NCBI RefSeq assembly: GCF_020536995.1
Contig: NC_068355.1
Location: 118,814,430 to 118,878,429 of the forward strand
Direction: 5' to 3'
DNA length: 64,000 nt
Origin: Dreissena polymorpha
Taxonomy: Eukaryota > Mollusca > Bivalvia > Myida > Dreissenidae
In this document: piece after piece, positions 35,201 to 43,146 of the stretch
Layout of the letters: each line of letters opens with the position of its first letter
Position numbering within the stretch: the first letter of the stretch is position 1
The notes under the pieces: generated by a model
Told to the model about the DNA's origin: nothing
The model's database searches: none
Seen by the model: only the letters and a program-made list of their open reading frames with translations
Translations under genes and position numbers: made by a program

Positions 35201-35971
35201 TGAATACCTATTTATAAAAAAAATAATTCCTCTCATTGATTTAATTATGTCAATGATATACTTACATTCTGTCCCCCTCTGTGTTTTTCCAGTGACCAGA
35301 CAGAGAAGCTGTACCCAGACGGGACCAAGGAAATCACTTTCCCGGACCAGACGGTCAAGTACATCTTCCCTAATGGCTCGGAGGAGAGCATCTTCCCGGA
35401 CGGCACAGTGATACGCCTGGAGAAGAACGGAGACAAGACCATGGAGTTCCCCAATGGCCAGAGGGAGATACATAATAATGAGTATAAGGTAAAGGTCATA
35501 CTAGGTCACTAGGTCAAGCCTTAGAAAAACCTTGCTACCACTTCTGAAGCAATATGTATAACTTAATCTGGATGATTCTTGGTCAGAATGTCTTTATAAA
35601 CAAGAAACAATGCGAATCAAGTGTGGTTAAAACTAGGTCAGCAGGTTATCTGAAGTAAAAGAGTTGAGAAAAATGTCTTTATGAAGCTCTTCTCACAGTT
35701 TAGTTCAGCCATAAAATAATTGGTTGGATTGTTGAATTTGGTACATGTATGCACTAAAGACAACGTTCTACAAATGAGTGATACAGGACCTTTATGGATC
35801 CCATTTCTGTAGAGCAATGTCTCATTTATTGGTCTTTTACAGAGAAGAGAGTATCCTGATGGCACAGTGAAGACTGTATACCCGGACGGCCGACAGGAAA
35901 CTCGCTACTCTAACGGGCGACTCAGAGTGAAAGACAAGGATGGCAACATTGTTATAGACAGGCTTTGCTGA
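179..35971 (+). CDS. CENPJ: Centromere protein J / CPAP (SAS-4 family), 3' 16 exons; 5' part lies before the window
   Basis: CPAP/SAS-4 is the centriole protein that sets procentriole length; it binds tubulin through N-terminal motifs and STIL through its C-terminal G-box. Coding exons I assign by GT-AG sites and phase: 179-336, 1171-1323, 2117-2257, 3052-4099, 4469-4575, 5140-5295, 6270-6373, 8130-8223, 8566-8733, 8922-9027, 9486-9930, 10285-10441, 33625-33765, 34785-34858, 35293-35488, 35843-35971. All junctions keep one open frame of about 1,125 codons, ending in TGA at 35969. The order (acidic/Ser-rich region, long coiled coil, polar linker, G-box) is that of animal CPAP. Key matches are [52 protein letters not shown] and [10 protein letters not shown]. 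The first visible exon starts one base into a codon, so at least one upstream exon exists and the tubulin-binding region is probably outside. Intron 12 is 23 kb of repeats. Confidence 0.95.
416..905 (+). repeat. Degenerate AGGTCA-type dispersed repeat in CENPJ intron 1
   Basis: The copy begins with the typical head ATGCCCCCCTTCAAGGATGA and GGGGGTATATTGTTTTGC, then has three degenerate internal units with GGTCACTAGG, AAAGGTCAAGGTCACTGTGA and TCTGATCAAT. It resembles the arrays at 6.5 and 45.2 kb but is much more diverged. It is non-coding. Confidence 0.65.
1045..1145 (-). repeat. Partial copy of the palindromic GTGCAGTCCGCAC element
   Basis: The segment AGCAAAAATCTAGTTAAGGC, then GGAAAGTGCCATCCCTTTTTAGCC and GGGACGACACTTTAGGC, matches the inner half and one arm of the approximately 205-bp element seen whole at 37302 and 58413. 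It is diverged and truncated and lies just before the acceptor of CENPJ exon 2. Confidence 0.6.
2755..2976. mobile_element. 222-bp non-autonomous element with TTAA target duplication (piggyBac-like ends)
   Basis: Inverted ends CCCATTTATGCCTAG and CTAGGCAAAAATGGG are flanked on both sides by TTAA (2751-2754 and 2977-2980). TTAA targets with CCC...GGG ends are typical of piggyBac-type MITEs. It carries no transposase. It sits in CENPJ intron 3. Confidence 0.8.
3052..4099 (+). CDS. CENPJ: CENPJ large exon 4, disordered acidic/serine-rich region
   Basis: A 1,048-bp exon, the longest in the gene, encodes about 349 residues between an acceptor TTCCAG and a donor GTATGT. It is rich in Ser, Asp, Glu and Lys, with runs such as [18 protein letters not shown] near the start and [13 protein letters not shown] near the end. 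No folded domain is visible. CPAP orthologues have a long disordered middle region encoded by one very large exon, so this exon is positionally equivalent. The Ser/Asp runs look like casein-kinase-type phosphorylation substrate sequence; that is inference. The exon ends in phase 1. Confidence 0.88.
4469..9027 (+). CDS. CENPJ: CENPJ exons 5-10, central coiled coil
   Basis: Exon 5 (4469-4575) carries [16 protein letters not shown]. Exon 6 (5140-5295) carries [19 protein letters not shown] then [10 protein letters not shown]. Exon 7 (6270-6373) carries [21 protein letters not shown]. Exon 8 (8130-8223) carries [14 protein letters not shown] and [14 protein letters not shown]. Exon 9 (8566-8733) carries [32 protein letters not shown] and LEKKRIEWM. 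Exon 10 (8922-9027) leaves the coil. These follow the vertebrate CPAP order closely ([50 protein letters not shown]). The heptad-rich stretch of roughly 190 residues is the homodimerising coiled coil of the family. Introns between these exons contain a 146-bp tandem repeat (6.5-7.8 kb). Confidence 0.93.
6505..7811 (+). repeat. 146-bp tandem repeat, about 8 units, with AGGTCA direct repeats
   Basis: The array fills most of CENPJ intron 7. The head is TATGCCCCCCTTCAAAGAAG; units start with GGTTTCCGGATGATAACTC near 6585, 6727, 6871, 7019, 7164, 7311, 7456 and 7602. Each unit holds GGTCACTAGGTCAAAGGTC followed by AAGGTCACGGTGACC. The tail ends at GGGGCATGCATGTTTT. The same family forms the array at 45.2-47.0 kb. 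No coding signal. Confidence 0.88.
9486..10441 (+). CDS. CENPJ: CENPJ exons 11-12, Ser/Pro/His-rich linker leading into the G-box
   Basis: Exon 11 (9486-9930) is read in phase from exon 10 and encodes a Ser/Pro/Thr/His-rich linker with no recognisable fold; its donor is the strong TGT|GTAAGT, which removes the in-frame TAA that otherwise follows. Exon 12 (10285-10441) ends in [10 protein letters not shown] and GTAAAC follows. Joined to exon 13 ([10 protein letters not shown]), this restores the conserved start of the G-box, equivalent to HPDGKVEKVYKNG in human CPAP. The last 31 bases of exon 12 plus its donor are the founder unit of the minisatellite that follows. Use of any later donor within the 40-bp part of the array would add a short tail and a TGA. 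Confidence 0.88.
10411..12060 (+). repeat. Minisatellite amplified from the CENPJ exon 12 / intron 12 boundary
   Basis: The founder unit is the last 31 bases of exon 12 plus the first bases of the intron (CTATGAGGAGGTGCAGCACA then GTGATGGCAAGGTAAACTGT). Part 1 (10411 to about 11086) has about 17 units of 40 bp. Part 2 (about 11087-12060) has about 27 units of 36 bp that lack CTGT/C; some units have GGTTAAC instead of GGTAAAC. Units are almost identical. Every unit repeats a usable 5' splice site AAG|GTAAAC. The 36-bp part is open in several frames on both strands (period divisible by 3), which creates long meaningless ORFs. Confidence 0.95.
12078..12500 (+). repeat. 35-bp minisatellite grown from an arm of the palindromic element
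   Basis: It opens with TCTGGGAAAACTGGGCGTAA, the usual end of the palindromic element, then about 11 units of 35 bp with TGCATGTGCACAGGCTAATC and AGGGAAGACCCTTTC. After the array, AAGTATTCTCTC and AAAAATCCA continue the same element up to the DIRS insertion at 12537. Confidence 0.88.
12537..13621 (+). repeat. Tandemly doubled left end of the DIRS-like element (2 x about 542 bp)
   Basis: 12537-13078 and 13079-13621 are near-identical direct copies. Each starts TTTTAATGTCATAAATACTG (left terminal repeat, about 173 bp) and ends in GTGTGCAATAATGA. Inside each are three short repeats of the form GTGCAAARCGTG-TTCTTCTA. Only copy A of the element carries this left end; B and C start directly at TTTTAACG. 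Confidence 0.85.
14143..14650 (+). repeat. CCGGTC-based internal satellite of DIRS-like body A
   Basis: Higher-order mixture of GGTCCGGTCACC, GGTCATGTCACC and GGTCATTGATCACC words, all built on CCGGTC/ACCGGT. Equivalent arrays of different lengths lie at 19837-20196, 20764-21260 and 26445-26816. Isolated copies of the same words occur elsewhere in the element (15478-15540, 15655-15760, 16805-16862). ORFs reading [13 protein letters not shown] are products of this array only. Confidence 0.88.
18979..19067. repeat. Internal complementary region (ICR) of DIRS-like copy A
   Basis: The 89 bp equal the reverse complement of the left element end (AGCATACGATAACAGGTCAG...ATTAAAA) fused to the reverse complement of the right element end (AAAACAAATTTTTTAAATAA...GTTATCG), overlapping at TTAAAAC. 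This fused-end structure is diagnostic of DIRS-type circular replication. Equivalents are at 25587-25675 and 31258-31346. Confidence 0.85.
19316..25923 (+). mobile_element. DIRS-like body B (6,608 bp), with a duplicated 5' segment
   Basis: Same order of parts as body A, but the first about 1.2 kb is present twice: 19316-20498 and again from 20499. The first copy carries the variants seen in body C, the second the variants seen in body A, so B is a composite. Satellites lie at 19837-20196 and 20764-21260, the internal complementary region at 25587-25675 and the right repeat at 25728-25923. Broken. Confidence 0.8.
25924..31597 (+). mobile_element. DIRS-like body C (about 5.67 kb)
   Basis: Begins TTTTAACGTTCCG at the end of body B. 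Satellite at 26445-26816, Arg/Ser-rich tract at 26834-27118, recombinase-like stretch at about 30.6-30.9 kb (clearest of the three), internal complementary region at 31258-31346 and right repeat ending in TTTGTTTT at 31597. It is the most diverged of the three copies by eye, still around 99% identical. Broken. Confidence 0.8.
31598..31850 (+). repeat. Right remnant of the target element and a CATACATCTCT minisatellite
   Basis: 31598-31645 (AGGCGGAAAGTGTTGTCCCT then GATTACCCTGTGTGGACTGCC) continues the palindromic element interrupted by the DIRS array. It is followed by units of about 27 bp with CATCCATACATCTCTATACA and TGCTAAT, continuing after 32638. Confidence 0.7.
31851..32632. mobile_element. 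782-bp non-autonomous element with inverted ends and 6-bp target duplication
   Basis: Ends are CAGTCTTCAAAATTAGC and, inverted, GCTAATTTCGAAGACTG. TTACAT is repeated at 31845-31850 and 32633-32638. The flanking minisatellite reads through when the element and one TTACAT are removed. GGGCATGTAAAAATTC-like words occur in inverted orientation just inside both ends. No coding potential; superfamily unknown. Confidence 0.75.
32639..33590 (+). repeat. CATACATCCCTCCGTG minisatellite (16-bp unit) reaching the exon 13 acceptor
   Basis: From 32639 irregular CATACATCTCT-type units give way at about 32905 to about 42 units of 16 bp, CATACATCCCTCCGTG or CATACATCCCTCCATG. Because 16 is not a multiple of 3, every frame cycles through the same 16 residues without stops, making long ORFs ([16 protein letters not shown]) on both strands. 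The array ends about 35 bases before the CENPJ exon 13 acceptor. Confidence 0.92.
33625..35971 (+). CDS. CENPJ: CENPJ exons 13-16, C-terminal G-box (TCP10) domain and stop codon
   Basis: The four exons encode 179 residues of Gly/Asp-rich beta-strand repeats, the unusual single-sheet G-box that binds STIL and is needed for procentriole assembly. Exon 13 has [18 protein letters not shown] and [15 protein letters not shown]. Exon 14 has [20 protein letters not shown]. Exon 15 has [27 protein letters not shown] and [16 protein letters not shown]. Exon 16 has [18 protein letters not shown], then [17 protein letters not shown] and TGA at 35969-35971. Every block aligns in order with the human C-terminus. 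All junction phases agree (0, 0, 2, 0). Nothing is missing, so the domain looks functional. Confidence 0.96.
33766..34784 (+). other. CENPJ intron 13: degenerate dispersed repeat
   Basis: Contains diverged tandem phrases CTAGAGGCCATG, AACTTGGTCAGAATG and AACTAGGTCACCAGGTC, spaced about 130-150 bp, which are the family also seen at 35500-35640, 44700-45200 and 52380-53900. No gene. Confidence 0.6.
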
Positions 35972-36480
35972 GTTAGTTTGCTGGCTGTATGACATGCTTT
36001 GTTAAAACAGTTAAAGACAGCATTGTTAAACTTCTCTTTCTGATTTAGATATATATTGCTATATCAATCAAGCTGTTATATAGACAGACTTTGCAGGAAA
36101 GTTTACTGTAATTGCCGCAGGCAGATATTGCTAAACCAGTCTTACTGTTATAGACTGGTATTGCTAAGCAACTCAAGCTGTTAAAATGAGGTTTATGCTG
36201 AACCAGAAAAGCTGATTGCATCAAATAGTTTTGACAAATTACTCACTTTGACTGCACACAGCATGTCGACTTGGACAGGTTTATATAAAGATATATGACT
36301 ACTAGCCCTTTGTGAAATGAGACTGACTAAACCAAGGAAAGTCTTTCACAATTATAAAGACTTGGTAGTGTCCCAGTTATGTCAGACGTGCTTCAATTAA
36401 GTTCTTTTAACAGGAATATAATGGCACACGTGGTTCGGGAGTATATTGCTCAAGAAGATGACTGATTTAAGTTATCATAA

Positions 36481-37078
36481 AATAAATGTACTCAAGTTTT
36501 GGATGTTTAGATGATTGCAAGTTTTATTTAAAATGGACTTTGAAGTGCTGTGATCTTGCTTATAAATGGGCAGCATTCCTCAAATGATAGCCTTATGTTG
36601 TGAGTCATAAATTAGTGTCTTATAATGTACATTAATTTGTATAAAAACATGCACAAATATTTAAATACATGTGCATATTCATGTTGAGCTGTAAGCATGA
36701 TGACAAAGTTATTATAGAAAAAGGTCTCATTGTATTAACTTAAAATTCATTATTGAAGACCTACACCTGTTTAGGTTAATAATGTTTAATCTCTCATTGC
36801 TGTTTGATGCACTGCTAGATATTGTGAAAAAAAATAATTCTGTATTAATGCCAAGTTTTATTTTAGTCTCACTGTTGATTATGTGCACCTTATTCTATGA
36901 GTTTGTTAAAAATTTGTTTTGATTTGATGTTGTACATTAATATGCTCTATCATGCCCATATCAATATGTTGCCATATTATACTCTTAAGATGTTAGATCT
37001 TCAATCAGGCATTGCTGCCCTTTATTTATCTGTGATATAGCTATTGTCTGCATCTTTATATTTCATATGTAGAATAAA
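36481..37078 (+). promoter_or_regulatory. Candidate CENPJ polyadenylation signals
   Basis: After the CENPJ stop at 35971 the sequence is AT-rich and non-coding. AATAAA hexamers occur at 36481-36486 and 37073-37078, giving a 3' UTR of about 0.5 or 1.1 kb. Which one is used cannot be told from sequence alone. Confidence 0.45.
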
Positions 37079-37301
37079 ATATGAAACAGTCTATAAGTTT
37101 GTTGATCTTATTATGTCCATATTAAAGAATTTTAAGTAATAAGTTCATTCACAATTATTGGTTTTTGACATTCCATAAAATTGCAATGCAGTGTAAAGAA
37201 TAAGAAGTGTGCTTTTAATGACTTTAAACAAGTGTTTAAGTGACCAAATTGTAAAATTGAAAAAATTACTGAAATAGCAAGCTGAGTAAGATATGTGTTT
37301 T

Positions 37302-37517
37302 GTTCTGAGAAAACTGGGCATACTGCATGTGAGTAAAGTGTCGTCCCAGATTAGCCTGTGCAGTCTGCACAGGCTAATCAGGGCCTACACTTTACGAGTT
37401 TTATGACTTTTTTTGTAAAATGAAGTCTCTTCTTAACAGAAATCCAATTTAGGCGGACTGCACAGGCTAATCTGGGATAACACTAAGCACATGCATTATG
37501 CCCAGGTTTCTCAGAAC
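37302..37517. mobile_element. 216-bp palindromic element, complete copy
   Basis: Outer inverted ends GTTCTGAGAAAACTGGGCAT and ATGCCCAGGTTTCTCAGAAC, with inner hairpin GCCTGTGCAGTCTGCACAGG and a centre AAGTCTCTTCTTAACAG. Other copies: 58413-58615, 61641-61880, partial 1045-1145, and the split copy around the DIRS array. Confidence 0.85.
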
Positions 37518-37632
37518 ACGACACATATATACATAGGCATGATCTCCAGTTTCTGTCAAAGCTACTTGTATAAATGCCCTCTGACAGAATCATTTAAGGA
37601 ATCTGGCATACCGGTATGCATGTATGACTTAA

Positions 37633-38482
37633 GGTAGTGCACCTCTAATGGGCACATATCCAAATATAATCTAATTAATTATTTTCTTAATCAGCATCAT
37701 TTCACTGAACTACATGCAAATTTGTAGGTAGGCTTTCCATGCTTTTTAAAAAAATATACCGATTTTTTCAAAACCACCCCCACGCTCGGCTTTTGTCCAG
37801 TTTATTTTCACCCCTGGGGAATATAAAAGTTCCATAATTCATTCAAATTTCCAAATATGGGCATGCAGTTGGTGTGTACAGATGCTGTAAAGGTGTTTAA
37901 AGTTTAAACAAGATGAAATAAGTATTCTTTTACAGACATTTATTTTTTACAAATTTTTATCTATGGAAGAGCACCATGAAATGTAAGTGATTTCAGCCAA
38001 GTAAAAATTGGGTCGGTTAAAAACAAAGTGTCATAAAATTCAAAATAGTATCATTTAAGTCATATTTTAAACTTAGTTTTTATAGAAACACTATATACAG
38101 CAAAAATACCAAGAACTAGACAGATTTACCGTTTACTTTTTGAAATAAAAATAAAAATGCAACATGCATGGTTCGTATTTTCAACAGTAAATCACCCAAT
38201 TTCGCCATAACGTTGTTTTAATTTTAATAATTGAAAAATGTGCATAAAAATTGCAACATATTTAACAATAAATATAGCTTATATGCCATATTAAATCAAA
38301 TTACGTAAGAAAATAAATAAAACGCGTCGCAAAAAAGTATACGTCGTCGGCAGGATTCGAACCTGCGCGGGAATATCCCAAAAGATTTCTAGTCTATCGC
38401 CTTAACCACTATGCTACGGCACCTAATAGTAGGCTCTTCAACCTTCGAAGAAATCGCGGGAAATCATTAGAGGTGCACTACC
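37633..38482. mobile_element. 850-bp TTAA-flanked inverted-repeat element carrying a tRNA-Ser-like sequence
   Basis: Inverted ends GGTAGTGCACCTCTAATG and CATTAGAGGTGCACTACC are perfect over 18 bp and flanked by TTAA at 37629-37632 and 38483-38486. The interior is AT-rich and non-coding except for the tRNA-like sequence near the right end. Confidence 0.85.
38343..38423 (-). tRNA. tRNA-Ser(AGA)-like sequence inside a TTAA element, probably a pseudogene
   Basis: On the minus strand the T arm GCAGGTTCGAATCCTGC is perfect, the long variable arm GGGATATTCCC and the anticodon loop CTAGAAA (AGA) are those of tRNA-Ser, and AGTGGTTAAGGCGA matches an A box. Mismatches are present: about two in the acceptor stem (GGTGCCG against CGACGAC), one in the D stem and one in the anticodon stem. 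It may still bind TFIIIC. Confidence 0.7.
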
Positions 38483-38486
38483 TTAA

Positions 38487-40924
38487 CTGGACTTGCCACT
38501 GGAATTATGTTTTTTTTATGAAATGCAATTTTAATCAAATAGTTAAAGAAAATTTAATTTCGGCAAAACAGTGTATATAACATTGGAAACTATGCAAACT
38601 TCTCCTTCAAAAATGTACAATGCAGAATGCATCTTGTGTGGACACAAAGAGATTTTTATACAAGAAGCTGTTAATGATAGATATTTTACCTGTAAGTTTA
38701 AAGCCTTGTCTGACATTATGTACAGGTACCGAAAATAATTTATGATGGACCTGACATTTTGTATGCTTTAATGTGATATTGTTTGAACATAAATTCAATG
38801 GCGCCCATCCTCCCTTTTTCAAAGGGTATATGGCTTTTGTATGTATCCTACAGTAGGGAAATAATTCTTATAGACATAGGGTTTCAATTTCGGTTGTTGA
38901 CTCCTTAAAGTGTATCTATTGCTTATTTTGGGAAAGGTCATTGTCCCACTGACTAGTTGTTGGATGAGAGATCAAACAACCACACCAAAAAATCATCCAT
39001 CTGCTCTAATAGAGAATTTAATAGTGCTGCCTTACAATATTCATTAAAACAGTGGACCTATCTCTAATAAATACAGTTCAATAGGGATCCACACTTTTTA
39101 AAGTTCAGTTACAAACTGGGACTTGTCCAAAGCTGAAAAAGTCAGAAGCTTATTGGGAGATTAGGATTCTTGCATCTGGGGGCATTTTGCCAAGATGCTT
39201 AAGTCAATTGAGCTGCCACCACTTCAAGACAGAAGGAAAAATTGTCTGTCAAGCATTGTTTAACAAGGTGTCTGAGGGACTGTTGCCAGAAACACATATT
39301 TACTTATTTCTGACCTCAAGTTGTGTTAAATGACAAATTAGACCAAAGAATTCTTTTACCTATCAGTGCAAACACAGTTAAACTAAGTAACTAATCATCA
39401 AACATGTTTCAAACCAAAACCATCAAAAGTGACAAGTTTAACAATTAGTGTGTTCTTTCAAAACACCATAACCGACTAGATTAATCTTAAGTGAAATTGT
39501 GCAAGTGTAGACAGTTGAGAACTTCAGAAAAACTTGCAGACAGTGAATCGTACCAACACACCCCTCCGGCCAGATGTATACAACACAGTTCTGCAGTGAA
39601 ATCATCCAGATCCAGATAATGGCCTGGAGTGACTGACAACCATTGTTCATAAGTTACTTTATAACTTTATACTAATTGCAAAATTATTACGACTCTTCCT
39701 GTATTTGTGCAATGATGATCTGAAATATTAACTTCATGATGCTATATTCTTAAATCTTTTTCTATAAAGAAGGAATTTAGTTGACATTTGTTCATAGTTT
39801 CATTTCATCGTTCCTCAGAAAGTTGTAACTCTGTTGCTTTGGTATCTTTCCTACCATTGAGTAATTAAATGGTAATTAAATTGAATGCGTTTTTAATTCC
39901 CTTTTATTATTGTTTTGAGTTACAATGCTATGAGGTTAAATTTTATTAACACTTAAATGTATCATGAATATTGCTGGGCCAAGTGTGAGGTTGAGCGCTC
40001 TAAAACCGGTTTAAACCCCCAATGCTTTGCATTGACCGTTCTAAGGCGGTGACCCCAGCTTTATTCTTATATGTGTTTATGTTGTTTTGTATTGTGTTGT
40101 TTTGTACGGTTTGGGCAATCGGTCACTTGCCTTATATAAAGGACCAACTAATTGTTTATAATAAAAATTCAATACTGCTCCAGCAGCTGGAGTTTCACTA
40201 TATATTGTCCTGTTTAATACTGTATATACATGTTTACAAATTATTGTGTTTGTTTAATATGAACATTGCCATCAGTAAAATCATTGTATTTTACGGCAAA
40301 TGGCTATTGTAATCTTGGTTAAGAAATTTCTTCAAGACCAATCAGTTCACAGGGGCCAGTAAAAAAATAAATAAATACATAAATTAGTATATGTATACTA
40401 TACATATACTTTTTTTACTGGCCCCAGTGAATCAGTTGAATTCAATCGCTGACAATTACTTAAGAAGACTTTACTGTCACTATGTGTTAGTTGTGTTTAG
40501 CCTTATGATGACAACATGTGCTGCATTCGATTTTAAAGTTGTAAACGGAGCTGTTAACGATTCTCAAGCGTACTGTTTTCGAATAAAGATTTTGCGGTCT
40601 CCTTTTAGGTATATGCTTTTTTCATACCTATTCTCATTATATTTTAGATTCTTTTTTATATAAATAGTATCAAGTATAGAATAGGAATGATGTATTTTGA
40701 TGTTTTGCCGTGTAATAAAGTGGGATATAATCCGGACATGATTAGATCGGAATCAACATACATTGGCAAGATACCTGCTTGGTAGCCATTCCGCCGCCAT
40801 CATATCTTAAGAGACGTTTGAGGATGACTCGTCACATGCACCCACTCTCATTCAGACAAATCCATACATCAGCCAACTACTTCAAATACTTGTTCTTCCC
40901 TTACACCGTATTTCCTACCTGCCT
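38487..40924. other. Intergenic AT-rich region without supported gene
   Basis: Short ORFs only (under 100 codons, no homology recognised). The only structure I see is the palindrome at 40346-40430. Confidence 0.5.
40346..40430. repeat. AT-rich palindrome
   Basis: TTCACAGGGGCCAGTAAAAA pairs with TTTTTACTGGCCCCAGTGAA around a TATACTATA centre, forming a potential hairpin of about 85 nt. No flanking gene. Confidence 0.7.
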
Positions 40925-41111
40925 CAATTGACATGACGCCTTATCTATGATCGCTCCGCCCACTAGAATTGATCCACCAATCAGCGATCGATTAATCGGG
41001 CGCACTCGTTAGCAACGACCTGTCCGCCATTTTCTAGACAAGCTACATGTTTAGGTTCACTTTTATTCCAACAAGTTTCTTTTGTTTTCCTCTTTAAAAA
41101 AACTACTAAAA

Positions 41112-41296
41112 ATGGTTAAACGGTGTCAATGGGGATTATGTAACTCGGACAATCGATATCCTGAAAGATTAGTTGGTGACATTTAATTTATATCGCTTCC
41201 AAAGCCGAAAAGAGATCTTGAGAAGTGTAAGAGATGTATAAATACATGCGGTCGTCACCACGAACAACTGAACGTCAACACTGTCAAAGACAATTA
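41112..41296 (+). pseudogene. THAP-type zinc-finger relic
   Basis: ATG at 41112 opens MVKRCQWGLCNSDNRYPERL, followed by VGDI, an in-frame TAA at 41184, then FISLPKPKRDLEKCKRCINT and CGRHHEQLNV. The order C-x4-C, SDxRYPERL, FPKP-like, W/C and N matches THAP domains; the closing C-x2-H pair is not present. One stop and a lost 3' part make it a pseudogene of a DNA-transposon or host THAP gene. Confidence 0.65.
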
Positions 41297-41681
41297 TAAT
41301 ATATTTTTATCGGATATACTAGCAGATTTAAATAGTTTATGTTATCAATCTGATTATCACATAATATTTCACTTTTTAAAAATAGTTTTATCAGTTACTA
41401 GGTCAGAAGCGAGGTTCATCTGCATTACTTAAAGAGAAATAAAACCCAGCATGAAGCCTAATTCATGCTGTGTTTTATTACTCTGATAGTAATGCACTTA
41501 ATTGACATCATACATGTTATTTGAAGGTGACATGTGATATATTATCTTATTAACAGTATCTACACATTTGAACTCATGTGGTGTTACCAATAAACGCTTT
41601 TAATCCACACTAGGAGCTCGAATGCCTAGATCTCATTTTTTAAACGAGTTTCGTTTATTTTGTTCGGATTAAAAAACGGAA

Positions 41682-41894
41682 ATGAAATATGGCAAAAACG
41701 GTGTAAAAAGGGTTAATGCAACTCTGACATTTGGTATCCAGAAAGATAAGTTAGATGAATTAAATTTATACCATTTCCAACGCTGCAATACGGTCTTGAC
41801 AAGAGCGAGTGGAAGCTTCAAGAATTACCGAGATCCCCTTTATAGAACATTAATTTATTTCACAAACTTGAAATGTCATATAAGCAATAACTAA
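41682..41894 (+). pseudogene. Second, more decayed THAP-like relic
   Basis: Nucleotide words TATCCAGAAAGATAAGTTAG and AATTTATACCATTTCCAA align with TATCCTGAAAGATTAGTTGG and AATTTATATCGCTTCCAA of the first relic, but the first Cys pair is lost and the frame gives no THAP signature. It is an old duplicate within the same element. Confidence 0.45.
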
Positions 41895-43146
41895 GCATTA
41901 TAAAGTATGTATTATGTCACGTGTGCATGTAAAATAATTGAGAATTTTGGTACCCAATTCGTGTAACTTTACGAAATCCCCGTTAAAAATCGCGTTTCTG
42001 TGTGTGTCAGAAACAAGTGAAAACCATTTTGTTATTATTTTGATAAAGACGTATTGATAAATGCTATTGTAAAAGAGTTATTATTACTGATATTAGTTAA
42101 CCAATAAATGCGGTAACTTCGGGGAAGTCGGTACCTGCGCGAGTGTCTGATATTGGTAGCCTTATTTATTTATAATAGCCTGACCGTATTCCATTTCGTA
42201 CAACGCTAATTTTATATCAGACAATGTCCAAACTTACTGTGTTGTTTTTGCGCTTTAAATTATAGTGATTGATAAATGTCCCATAAGCAATGTTTAATAT
42301 GATTAATATCACTTTTATACGCAATAACATGTGGGATTGAGGTACCCACCCGGCGTCAGAAAGCGCGTAAAACTTCACCGAATTCCCAGCTGTAAAGCGC
42401 TATTTCGTGTCAAATACACGGGTAGGGGGAATGTTTCGGTAATAATTTTGTTAATAACACGGGTAAATACCGGTGAAGTGTTAATTTATTGCAAATACCA
42501 CCATTACATGTAATAACGGGTTCGATTTCGGTAAGCGCGCAAGCGTTTGAGAGCGTGTTTAATGTACCAATTTTCCCGTTATAAATAGCTGATGTTCTCT
42601 TTAATCGTATAATTTTTGCATTTGCAGAATAACTAAATGGCATCAACCCCTTTACAAGTGTAATATGGTGTTAAACAAGTCCATAAAATCATCCGGAATA
42701 TCGCGTAAATCCATATGCAGTCTATAGGCAAAGAAGCCATTTTGGTGTTAGCTTGTCTAGGTTTTCTTCCCGCTGAGCCACGTGATTAAGTGGGCGGAGC
42801 GATTACTGAAACGGCGTCATGTCAATTGTACAGCAGTCAGACTAGAGGAGTTTAGGCGTTGCCTTAGACCCACTCTACTCCCCAGTCGTCCCTGAATGCA
42901 CTGAACAGTGTTTTTAACAACTTTAAACTATAAATATGTTTCTTGTTTAACACTATCACACTTTTATCTTCACCTCACTTTCATGCTTTGAAGTCTCCCT
43001 TTCAATGCTTTTAAACCCCTTTTATCTTGCACTGACACGTGCACCTGCCAGGAGCTGCACATTTTGAGTGGTGAAAGGTCAAGGTCATCCTTCAAGGTCA
43101 AAGGTCAAATATATGGTTAAAAATCGCTCATTTAATGTACACTTTT

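Larger units (their letters stand above)
40925..42828. mobile_element. 1.9-kb inverted-repeat element with THAP-domain relics
   Basis: Ends CAATTGACATGACGCC and, inverted, GGCGTCATGTCAATTG continue inward with ATCGCTCCGCCCAC on both sides (about 38 bp, imperfect). Inside are two THAP-like stretches and internal repeats with GGTACCCA/CGCGT words. THAP zinc fingers are the DNA-binding domain of P-type transposases, so this may be a decayed P-like element. I found no target duplication. Confidence 0.65.

Noticed and set aside
38343-38423. A functional single-copy tRNA-Ser gene
   Set aside because: It sits inside a transposable element and has mismatches in acceptor, D and anticodon stems; kept as tRNA-like only.
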